In this document: piece after piece, positions 20,209 to 28,921 of the stretch
How the letters are laid out: the number at the start of each line of letters is the position of its first letter
Numbering within the stretch: position 1 is the first letter of the stretch
DNA from: Pelagophyceae sp. CCMP2097
Lineage: Eukaryota > Sar > Pelagophyceae
Assembly: GCA_026770575.1 (NCBI GenBank)
Contig: MU657167.1
Location: 457,807-502,694, forward strand
Direction of reading: 5' to 3'
Length of the DNA stretch: 44,888 nucleotides
Notes under the pieces: generated by a model
Database searches by the model: none
What the model was told of the DNA's origin: nothing
What the model saw: the letters and a program-made list of their open reading frames with translations, nothing else
Position numbers and translations under genes: made by a program

Positions 20209-21988
20209 CTAGCGCGTGAAGTCCGTCGGGAAGCACGGCGGGTCAGCGGCTTCGTACGGCGGCGGCGGGCCTGCGGCTGCGGCGGCTTCATCGTCGTACT
20301 CGCGCGCGAGTCGGGCGGCGAGGGCGTGCTGCGCAGCCCGGAACTGAACCTAGAGGCAGTATACAGGCCGTAGGCGCTCTCGGAGCGTCCGCACCGCGGT
20401 GTGCACGGCGCCGTCGTCGGTGTATTCGGGATGCACGGTCCGCGCGCTTCCCGCGCGGCGGTTGGCGGCGCGCACGTACTCGTCGGCCGTGCCGCGGGCG
20501 ACGGACGCGAGCAGCCGCCAGGCTGCGACGACGGCGGCCTGCGGCGCCGTCCGCTCGAGCACGGCGTCGACGTCCTCCAAGGCGAGCATTTCCGGTGGCG
20601 GCACGCCACACCACGCCCCGAGGCAGGTGGCGGCACGGCGGACGTGCACGCCGTCGAGCGAGAGCACGACCGCGACCAGAAAGCTCGCGTTGCGGCCGTG
20701 GGCCCACTGCCGCTCCGCCTCGGCGGCGTGCGCGCGAGCCGCGTCCGCAGCGGGCCCGTCGAACGGCCGGACTGCATCGCTCGCGCGGCGCGGAGCGCGC
20801 CGGCTCGCGAAGCGCATGTCGGCCACCGCGCAGAGCCGCGGGTGCCAGTAGAGGGCGCCCCACCCGGTGTCTGGGTCTCCGACGAGCGGCCGCAGCAGCC
20901 AGGACCTCGAGCCGACTCCCGCCCTTCCCAGTGCCGCCGACGCGAGCGCCTCCGCCGTCGGCAGAAAGAGCAGCCGCGGCCTCGCGGTGGCGCAGTCGTC
21001 CGGCGCGACGTGGAGCCAGAAGCCGTGCGCGAGCATGTACTCGCAGTTGGACCAGCCGTAGTTTTCAAAGATTTGGTTCCCGGGCCGCAGCGCCGCGGGC
21101 GAGAGCATCACCGCGTCGTCTAATTCGTCGTTCAGGGCGCACGAGCACGAAGCGTGGACCGACGAGGCGCAGTTCGTCATGTCGACCATGGGGCACCAGG
21201 CCGCGCGGCCCTGGCCGACGCCGATGCAGCGCGTCATCCAAAGAAAGTAGGCCCAGCCCCACTCCACACGCGAGAACTCGGGCACCACGAAGGCGCGCGC
21301 CAGAGCGACGAAGAGGCGCGCGGTGCGGCGCGCGCGCCGAAGCGAGTCGAGGAAGCACGTGCCCGCGAGCTCGGCGTCCGCGTGCGCGGGCCACAGGAGC
21401 GGGTGGTCGTCAAAGTCGTGGGGCAGCGCGTCAATGTAGGCATGGAACGCCGACGCAGAACCCCTGCGCCGCTCGATGAGCAGGTACGCGCAGGCCGTCA
21501 CGCTTCGCGCGATAATGTCCGCCTCGCATGGCGAAGTCACCAGCCCCGCGGCGCGCCGGACCGCCTGCTCCGCGTCGCGGAGCGCGGGCCCCTCTGCGGC
21601 GAGGGCCAGCGCCGCTTCGCGTCCGAGGCGCAGCGCCGCGGGCACGCGCACGTACTCTTGGCCACCTTTCACGGAGGCCGTCGCAAACAGGCCGAGCCTA
21701 GGCCCACCAGTGTATATATACCTCCGCACCCGGCTCCTTGGCACTGGGACCGGAATTCCCTTCATCATCTCGAGGCCGCGCGCGAGTCCCGCCTCGACCC
21801 ACGAGTCCGCCGGCGCACCGTCCGGTGGCCGCGTCGACCCGCACGCTCGCGGACCCGGTCCCGCCGCTCTCGTAGAACCATGCGTTCAATGCTTCGGCCT
21901 TGAGCTCAAGCCCCTTGGCGTCATCGGCGCCCACAGAGGCCGAAACGGCGCCGCCCCGCACCCACCACGCCGCCTCCCGCAGGCGCAT
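20209..21988 (-). CDS. SET-domain protein methyltransferase (SETD3/Rubisco-LSMT type)
   Basis: Predicted S-adenosylmethionine-dependent protein lysine/histidine methyltransferase. Exons (minus) are 21988-21819, 21697-20395 and 20349-20209, giving 537 residues; introns are 121 and 45 nt and phases agree. The first junction restores LNAWFYESGG and GRLGLFATASVKGG, the usual SET N-terminal strand. Catalytic-core motifs are PMVDMTNC and NYGWSNCEYMLAHGFW. The normal NH of the 'NHS' motif is NC here. The remaining about 230 residues are helical, as in Rubisco-LSMT substrate-binding domains. Ignoring the last intron gives a stop after VYCL; splicing it adds AREYDDEAAAAAG and a PPPPYEA tail. Substrate unknown. 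Confidence 0.85.
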
Positions 21989-22517
21989 GACCCCGGGCGA
22001 CGCCGCGCCCAGAAGCCCCCTTGCGGCGTCCTCGGATCTGCCAGTGGATCGGCGCGAACCCAAAATTTTCCAGAATTCCGGATAGGAATCCTACACGCAG
22101 AGGCATTAACAGACAATTGAAAGTAGTCCCTCTGCTCTGCTCCGTTTGGCGCGAATCGAACGACGGCCGGGGGCTAGCGCTTGCGCCACGAGCATGCTTT
22201 GTTTGTGAAGATCGGGCACCTGGCGCCTACGCCCGCCCAAAGGTCGCGGATAGTCGCGGACTATAGGCGGGGTTAAAGGTCGGCTGCGAGGTCAGGCCGA
22301 CCCACCTCCAGTGACCCCTATACGGGCGTGAACGCAAGGCAGCGCCGTGCCGTGCAGGGCACGAGTGCGGAGGGCAAGTCTGCGAGACCCTCGGGGCCAC
22401 CGACCGTCGGAGAGATCGACGAAAAATTTGAAACTTACCATACTTGCAGGGGCCGCCGTGACATGGGCCGCGGGGTCTTTGTGTGCTGCGCTTGGTGCGC
22501 GTGCCGGTCCTCGCTCG
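21989..22517. other. Intergenic
   Basis: 5' side of the SET gene. It contains the tRNA-like block at about 22143-22200, otherwise only short overlapping frames. Confidence 0.4.
22143..22205 (-). other. tRNA-like block, possible SINE or tRNA relic
   Basis: Read on the minus strand, an A-box-like TGGCGCAAGCGC is followed about 25 bases later by a B-box-like GTTCGATTC. The spacing is too short and the arms do not pair well enough for a functional tRNA. It could be a tRNA-derived SINE head or a decayed tRNA. Confidence 0.25.
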
Positions 22518-22680
22518 TCACCGCGAGCGGCCCGCGGTGCGCGGCAGCGGCGGCTTCACCGTGCCCTTGGAAAGGACCACCTAGACCGTGTGTCGTTTGA
22601 AACGCTACGACGCCGAGACGATGCGCGTCACGCACCATCTTCACCGCGTCGTCCGCCCGCGGGTTGGCCTTGGGCGCCAT
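22518..22680 (-). CDS. Possible 35-residue micro-gene with one intron
   Basis: Tentative. The minus-strand ATG at 22680 opens MAPKANPRADDAVKM, then a GTGCGT donor at 22635 and TAG acceptor give a 55-nt intron of exactly the local type. Exon 2 (22580-22518) continues VVLSKGTVKPPLPRTAGRSR and stops. It is basic and Pro-rich with no recognised family. A further GTGACG/GTAAGT exon chain downstream could extend it by a Cys-containing segment, but that is speculative. Confidence 0.35.
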
Positions 22681-23139
22681 GCTGGGCGCGCCGCCAGCGG
22701 CTGAAACGGGCCCGTACCCACGCCTGGCGCCCCACGAGTTCAAACTTTCTCTTGAAGACTATCAGAAGACTATCAAATTCTCTACTTTCGATCGCAGCTG
22801 CGCGACGACGCGGTCGACTCTGACAAAACTTCTTGGATATTATCATAGAGGAGACCTACCTCTTTCCAACGCCGTATCTAACTCCAACAGAGCTGCCCGC
22901 GTCGAGGCTGCAGAAGCACCAACGTCACTTAATTAGAGACCTTTATAGGCCGGCAAAACCCCCGCCTCTGCGTGTAGTCGGGTCGACGCGCCGCAGAGCG
23001 TCGAGACGTGAAAGGACGGTGCGCTCGAGCGCTCAGGGCCTGCCGTTCTCGCTCCGGGCGACATCCGAGGAAGCGCTCTGATTGCCTTGCGTCTCCCTCG
23101 ACGCGGCACTTGTTGCAGGATGGCTGGCGTTACATTTGC
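22681..23139. other. Intergenic with one odd open frame
   Basis: A plus-strand frame starting near 22821 (QNFLDIIIEETYLFPTPYL, followed by a charged segment) has codon use unlike the neighbouring genes. It resembles nothing I know, and may be a transposon remnant or a stray exon. No start codon or splice context is convincing. Confidence 0.3.
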
Positions 23140-23817
23140 TCAATGGTCTTTCTTGCGCCGAGCGCCCGGTTCGGCGCGCCGGTGTTTCGCTGCGGTACCG
23201 CTCGCGGCGGCCGCTCGGTTCGAGGCACGCCGCTTTTTCGAGAGCCATGCGAACGCCAGGACGAGGGCGCAGGCGACGGCGACCAGGGCCCACCTGCTGG
23301 CTAAGCGTTCGCCCAGCGTTTGCGCCTCGTCGACGTGGCCGAAGACGCAGCCGACGCGCCTGCGAGCGTCTGGCGTTCCGCCGCCCTCCAGTCGCCCGCT
23401 GCGCAGTCCCGAGGCACCGCCGAACGACGGACCTCTTGCCCGCGTCGCAGCGGTGCGTGATCTCTTCGACGGCGTCGTCGAGCGCGGAGCCTACGCCTTC
23501 CGGTGCGCGCCGCCGGCGCTCGCATGCGGCCGTGCCGCGCACCACGTCGCACCGAGCGAGGTTTGGATGTCGAGGTCGCCGTAGCGGATGCCGTGCGTTT
23601 CCGCGATCGCCGTCTTGAGCGTCCGGAAGGTGAGCTCGGACCGGCCAAAGGCCTCGTAGTTTGAGGCAATGTATATACGCGTCGTCTCCAGTACCTCGGC
23701 GAAGAGGACCGCGCCTGCGCCCTCGAGCGGCGGCGGCTCGACGAACGCGTCCGAGACGGGCGGCGGCTCGACGACCGCGTCCGAGACGGGCGGCGGCTCC
23801 ACGACCGCGTCGCCCAT
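23140..23817 (-). CDS. Tail-anchored membrane protein, unknown
   Basis: Exons (minus) are 23817-23553, 23490-23418 and 23359-23140, splicing in phase to 185 residues (introns 62 and 58 nt). The N-terminus has three 10-residue repeats (DAVVEPPPVS type). A folded segment (about 45-110, beginning VLFAEVLETTRIYIASNYEA) contains LTFRTLKTAI and ALDDAVEEI, loosely like a DEK-C-type helical domain. One membrane segment near the end (WALVAVACALVLAFAWL) is followed by a basic tail (KKRRASNR), as in tail-anchored ER proteins. The third exon uses a frame that is invisible without splicing. The function is not recognised. A truncated LINE sits about 70 bases upstream of its start codon and may disturb its promoter. 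Confidence 0.65.
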
Positions 23818-23884
23818 CAGAGGGTCACCGGTGACGTCTACTACGCGCCCCAATTCCTTTGGGTGGATCTCGGCGTGCAAACCC

Positions 23885-24490
23885 GCCCAAGCGACTGTAA
23901 AAGGGCACGACCTCTTATGCCTTCTCCAGCAACAGAAGCTCACCAGTGCGCTCGAAGGATCAACAACTCTCCCCAACTTGATGAAGTGGTCAACAACATG
24001 TCGCACGGCCCCTTACCTCCTGCGGAAACATTATCCTTCATGGTCACTTCGACAAGGCCGTGTGTTGAAAACAAAGCTCAGGCTCAAATGTTACGAGGCT
24101 CTTGGTGCTCATCATAACCACCACCTCAGCCAATCCACTAATGGTATTACCCGCGCTACTTCATGCCGCCACACGCCGTGCTGTCAAGAAAAAATCCCCG
24201 AATCCGTATATCACGTTTTGGGGTCATGCCGTGCCTATGAGCAACTTCGTCATGAGTGTTTTTCCAAAATAGGAGCACGTATCTCATCCTTCCCATCCCT
24301 TTCGGATGCGGCTAAGGTTGATTTTATCCTAGGGGATGACTCTCCCCCTTGTGTTGATGCCATTATATATCGCTTCCTTTTCAATATTTTTCATGCACGT
24401 GCTAAGTTGGTTGAGCCGACTCCGCCAGGGATAAGTCCTTCGGGGCCCGCCGCCCTGTGATTCCTAAATTATTATTATTATTATTAATTG
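23885..24490 (+). mobile_element. 5'-truncated LINE (non-LTR retrotransposon), ORF2 C-terminus
   Basis: Open frame to the TGA at 24458-24460 with AT-richer third positions than the host genes. The C-terminal zinc-knuckle-like motif CCQEKIPESVYHVLGSC, then YEQLRHECF, is typical of LINE ORF2 ends after the reverse transcriptase. No RT catalytic motif remains, so the copy is dead on arrival. It ends in an ATT microsatellite (24467-24486), the usual 3' signature of RTE/CR1-like elements. Its 3' end matches the tails at 14384-14530. The exact 5' boundary is inferred from the composition shift. Confidence 0.75.
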
Positions 24491-24736
24491 CAAGGCGGCC
24501 ACCCTAAAATATCTCTAAATTTGGCGATAATTTCACACGCTCGTGCCGTGCGAGACTCCAGCGCTCTTGGCCGACCGCCGACCCCCGCGTGCGTCGAACG
24601 GCCCTTTTCCGGCGTCGGGACAAAAATTAGGATTTAGGTCCGGTAGATTTCCCAAGGCCGTTCCTCTGTCGTCGAAGAGAGGAGGTGCGGTTGTTGTCCC
24701 CTGCCGGTGCTGCGCCGACACGTTTGGCGCGTAGGC

Positions 24737-25125
24737 ATGTCTGCGCTGCTGTTCAAGATCGTGTCGCCATACACTTATATCAACGCGGTGAAGGGGTTCC
24801 ACAACCATGCCAAAGTGAATTACATGCAAAAGGGAAAGTGCGTGACTCGCGCGCGCGCGCCGGGCCGCGCGCGCGGGGCGCCTACGCGCCTGCGTAGGAT
24901 GATGGAGCCCATCGTCTTCGTCATGTGCGTCATCGGCGTTACTGGCTACTCGATCGAGTACGCCTGCCTCGGCCGTGCGTCGCCCGTCTTTGGGGGTTTG
25001 CCTTTCGGCGCGCGGCATTTCCCACCGCGCGCGCAGGGTACCACATCGCGCACAAGAAGGAGAAGATCGCGCTGGCGCTCAAGGAGTACGACGAGAACCA
25101 CAAGAACGACCACGCCGCCCACTAG
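24737..25125 (+). CDS. ATP synthase subunit f-like small membrane protein
   Basis: Exons 24737-24837, 24898-24974 and 25037-25125 give 88 residues. Introns of 60 and 62 nt both start GTGCGT, and phases match. A short N-terminal amphipathic segment (FKIVSPYTYINAVKGFHNH) leads to one membrane helix (IVFVMCVIGVTGYSIEYA) and a Lys/Glu-rich C-tail (HIAHKKEKIALALKEY). Mitochondrial FOF1-ATP synthase subunit f (ATP5MF/ATP17) has the same size, one helix and the pattern Y-x3-Y/H-x2-HK, so that assignment is plausible. The family is poorly conserved, so another small inner-membrane protein is possible. Confidence 0.6.
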
Positions 25126-25474
25126 ACGCCCCCGCCGACACCCAAGCGCCGCAAACGGCGGCGAGCCGAGGCGCGAGCGGGGATGCCGCTCGCCTGTGTG
25201 GAGGTGGTTTCACCATTATTTTAAACATGTGCACAACACAGTTGATTGAACCCTGCCGCACACGGCCCCGGTGCGGGAGGCACGGAGATTCAACCCCTGA
25301 TCCCCTGCGCTTCCGACGGCGTACTCACGGGCCCAAAGTTCCTCGATCACTCTCGGGCAGTCCGAGGATGACGCTATACCCCGAGGCCGCGACGGCGAGT
25401 TTTTCGAGTCCGGGTCCATTACGTCACACACAAAACTTTGTCCCCGGCGGCCCGTCACACACGCGTTTCTTGTT
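25126..25474. other. Convergent 3' spacer
   Basis: 349 bases between the 3' ends of the f-like gene (+) and the GTPase gene (-). Nothing further was recognised. A TTACGTCAC motif at 25419 is probably chance. Confidence 0.4.
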
Positions 25475-27195
25475 TCACCAGCCGTCAAAGTCGCCGGTGG
25501 CGAGGCGGTTGCCGAATTCCACGTCTTGGATGAATCGGATGTCCGGCTTTGTGACTTTCTCGCCTTGGTCTCCTTGTTCCGCGGCGGCAGCTGCTGCGAC
25601 AATGTCCTCGAGTTTCGGCGGCGCTTCGAGTGCGATCTTGCCGAGGCGGCCTGGAGACATTTTGAAGTCAATTGACTCTTTTTCGGCGACGGGCCGGGCC
25701 CTTCGAAGAGAAACGGGCCGCGGGCGCACCTTTGCGAAAGTCCGTGAGGAACATAATCGCGGCCGCCTTGGCGTCGCCGTTGGTCTTCTTCTCGGCCTGC
25801 GGTGCGGGGCGTCTTGCTAAGCTTTTGACGCAACGAGCGGGGACGCTGCGTGCCAGACGAGCTCGTCGATCCAAACTTCAAAATCACCAAAGTTGGGGTC
25901 CCGCGGGTCGCCGAGGTCATACCTGCGGGCGATCTGGTGGCCGTCGATCGGGCCGATTCCGAGCGAGGGTCTCGCCGACGGGATAAAATGTCGCCGACAG
26001 GGGGGCCCTGGTGCCCGGGGGACGGACCGTTCTCGGATGGCGTGGGCCGGGTGCGTCGGGATGGAGTAGTTGGCCGGGATGTTGGTGAGCTCCTCGAGGA
26101 GCTTCTTCGCGACCTGCGGCGGCAGTTCTGCGCCTTCCCGTCGACGGCGCTCGAATAAGTGCCTTCCCGCGTTTCCCGACCAGGCCCCCGACGCGGCGCT
26201 GTACGATGGTGGCGTCGTACGACGCTTCGCCAATGTCGCCGCACATGGCGAGGCGCGCGGCGCGATCCTGGTCGATCTGCTTGGCCGGGATGATGCCCGG
26301 CGAGTCGAGGAGCTCGAACGACAGGGCAGCGCGCTTCGCCGACTCGGCCGCCTATATGCGGCACTTCGAGGCGGCGCGCCGGTCGCAAAGCCACGGTCGC
26401 AGAGGGGCGCGATGGGGCGCGGGCGCGCACGGTCTGGAGGTGGGCGCGCTCGGCGCGGACCCAGTTCATTGACCGCGTGACGCCGGCCTTGTTCTCCGTC
26501 TTGGCGGCCTTGCGCCCGGCGAGCTTGTTGATCAGCGCGGACTTGCCGACGTTTGGGAAGCCGATGACGGCGGCGCGCGCGGCGCGCGGCTGGACGCCCT
26601 TGCGCGCGCGCGCCTCGTTGACGTCCTTGCCCGCGTGCCGCATCGCCTCGCGGATCTGCCGGATGGCGTTGGAATCGCCGCGCTTGGCATCGATGAAGAA
26701 GACGCGCACGCCGTTGCGCTCCTCGTGCTGCCGCCACGCGGTGACGACGGCGCTCGGCACGAGGTCCGCGAACGTGAACACCACCTAGCGACGCCGCTGG
26801 GCCCAGGGCATCGCCGCCGCGCGCTTAAAAGGGAAACGCACGAGCCTGGGCCGCGTGCCCGTCCACGCGCCGACGGACGGGTGCGCCGTCGTCTGCGCGA
26901 TGCGGATGTCTCGCGTCTCTACCACGACGTCCACGCGCTTCAGGTACTCGCGCAGGTTGCGCTCCGCCTTTGCGATGTGGCCCGGGTACCAGTTGATGAA
27001 GAGGCCGTTCTTCAGCGGCGCGGCCGGGTTGACGAAGCCGTCGTCGACGACGCCGGTGTCTCGGTTCTGCCCAGGCGGCCCGGAAGTCGTGGCGAAGCGC
27101 CCGATGGCGGATACAAACCTGCGCGGGGCGAGGAGGCCCCGGCCCACGGCGCCGTGCAGGGCCCACATCACAAGGCGCGGCCCCGTGACCTTCAT
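25475..27195 (-). CDS. MTG1: MTG1/YlqF-type circularly permuted ribosome-assembly GTPase
   Basis: Organellar large-subunit ribosome maturation GTPase. Exons (minus) are 27195-26842, 26784-26431, 26351-26221, 26162-25859, 25796-25730 and 25650-25475, giving 461 residues with all phases consistent. An Arg-rich amphipathic N-terminus looks like a mitochondrial presequence. INWYPGHIAKAERNL and DVVVETRDIRI are the YlqF opening. The permuted G-motif order is visible: G4 region FTFADLVP, G5 region FFIDAKRG, G1 GFPNVGKS, G2 region GVTRS, G3 LLDSPGI. The family tail FLTDFRKGRLGKIALE is present. The G4 Asn-Lys of NKxD is replaced by Thr-Phe, which should weaken guanine specificity. The 25797-25858 intron could alternatively start at 25835 (39 nt). 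It shares a 366-bp divergent promoter with the DUF2997 gene. Confidence 0.88.
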
Positions 27196-27561
27196 GAAGG
27201 ACTTTTCGGCCCAGGGCAAAGAAGGACCTCCTCGCCAAGTTCTTGACGGTTCACGCGCAGGGAGGCGGAAGATCAAACCCTGGGGCAAAGCCTGGGAGCC
27301 CTCCTCGAGGCAGGCCCTCCTCGAGGGCAGGCCGCCGCGAGTCCTCCGGACGAGAGAATTCGATAAAAAGGCTATGTCGCCGATTTCCCGTGCAGCTCCG
27401 GCGGCTGCCGGGACGGTTCGCGTCGGCGGCGCGCCCAGCTGCCTGCCGCGGGACCTCGAGAATGTAACCAAAAGCTGACTCAGTGTGGCACACGCACGCT
27501 TCCGGGACTCGCACTTTAGGCTTTGAGAAACGCCCTCGTCGTCGCGTCGTCGAGCGCCCGG
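27196..27561. promoter_or_regulatory. Divergent promoter region
   Basis: 366 bases between the start codons of the GTPase (-) and the DUF2997 gene (+). There is no ORF with support and no TATA box. It probably serves both genes, which would tie an organellar ribosome factor to a plastid protein. That link is inference. Confidence 0.45.
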
Positions 27562-27903
27562 ATGATGGCCCGGGTGCTGCTCATGCTGACCGCGGTCGCC
27601 GGCCCGGCGGCGGCGCTCATGGCGCCGGCGCGCCGCGTGCGCGGCGCCTCTACGGCGGTGTCCTCGGAGGGCGCCGGCGGCGGCCTGGTGCAGGTGCGCT
27701 TCCGCATCCATCCCGACGGCCGCGTCGAGGAGACGGTCGTCGGCGTCAAGGGCGTCGACTGCACCAAGCTCACCGAGTCGATCAACGCCAAGCTGGGCAA
27801 GGTCGTCGACACGCAGCCCACCGCCGAAATGTTCGAGAAGTCGCAAAACGTCCAGGTCAACGAGGCCAACGGCGTCTACGAGCAAAACTACGGCGAGTGG
27901 TGA
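27562..27903 (+). CDS. Plastid-targeted DUF2997 protein
   Basis: Start taken at the first ATG (MMARVLLMLTAVAG), giving 113 residues without introns. A signal peptide is followed by AALMAPARR, a transit-peptide-like stretch. The mature part matches DUF2997: VRFRIHPDGRVEETVVGVKG, then CTKLTESINAKLGKV. DUF2997 proteins are small cyanobacterial and plastid proteins of uncertain function, often found near ycf35 in cyanobacteria. This one would be a nuclear-encoded copy of a cyanobacterial-lineage protein. The open frame extends upstream to 27523 without another ATG. Confidence 0.85.
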   Translation: MMARVLLMLTAVAGPAAALMAPARRVRGASTAVSSEGAGGGLVQVRFRIHPDGRVEETVVGVKGVDCTKLTESINAKLGKVVDTQPTAEMFEKSQNVQVNEANGVYEQNYGEW

Positions 27904-28921
27904 GCCGCCCGCATCAGCCGAAACCGCATCAGCCGCGCCGCGGACGAGGCCACGAGACGTCCGGAACAAGTTTGTATTAAATTGTAAGCATATCGATCGA
28001 CCGACCGGCGCGCCCATGAGGCCACCAGGGCTCGAGGCCGCGGCCCTACGGCCGGCATGTTACAAAGCACGGACTACGAACTGCTCGCGTTGTACCGCGA
28101 GGGATCTCAAAAGCCCCTTTCCTTGTGAAGGTGCGAAGAGCCGCCTTTGGTGGCTCCAGAATTTGGGCATGGGCAGTCGCTCGACCGTGTGGCGCACGCT
28201 GCTGGGTGTTTGCTGCTCGCACGACAACACTCGGATTTGGTGGTGTGGTAGTGAAAATACCCCATTTTACCCTCCAATAGGGAAGAGAGGGCAAAGGCTT
28301 AAAAGGGTCACTGTCGAATTTGCACAACAGAAATCGCCGAAGATAACTTTTTTTAGCGCGTGCGCTCTTGCCGCTCCCTCCCGTCGTATAAGTTGGCGCC
28401 TCGGAGACCAGCGCGCGAAGAAGAAACGTCTCAAACCGCGAAATTTTAGTAGCCTACTTTGGAGACAAGGAATTGCCGGCCAATTTGGACATAACGTTCG
28501 GGCACAGTGCCCCTAACGTCTGTCTCAATTGGCCGGGAACTCATTGGCGCCTTCATCGACTTTTGATTTGTGCCATAAGGTTTAGACTTGATTAACTACT
28601 AAATTAAGAAGCTTTCGCAGAGAATCGCCAAAATAAGGCAGTTGACGAAAAAGCCAAACAAGCGCGCCCAGGGCGTCTCGCGGGAGTGGCCGGCGCAGCG
28701 CCAGCCGCCTTCACGAGCCAAAAATAGTTAATAGATTTCCGGTGATAATCTAATTCGACAGTGGGTGTAGCGCGCGCCCCGCGGGTCGTGGCGCGGGCCT
28801 GCGGGGTAGGCTTACGCGACGCGTTTCGCGGGGTATACCCGAGTGTGCCTCGTGGGCGCTCCGCCGTGAGCTCACGGTCCCGTGTGGCTCTGCGCCGCTC
28901 CGGCGCCCATCCGCCGCTCCG
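27904..28921. other. Intergenic
   Basis: About 1 kb between two plus-strand genes. The middle (28240-28760) is AT-richer. No long frame with domain content, RNA gene or clear repeat was seen. The promoter of the following gene probably lies near 28700-28900. Confidence 0.4.

Noticed and set aside
22143..22205. Functional tRNA
   Set aside because: A- and B-box-like motifs are present but too close together, and the arms do not pair.
23669..24460. 263-residue plus frame as a host gene
   Set aside because: Its first third is antisense to the tail-anchored-protein exon and the rest is the C-terminus of a LINE ORF2.
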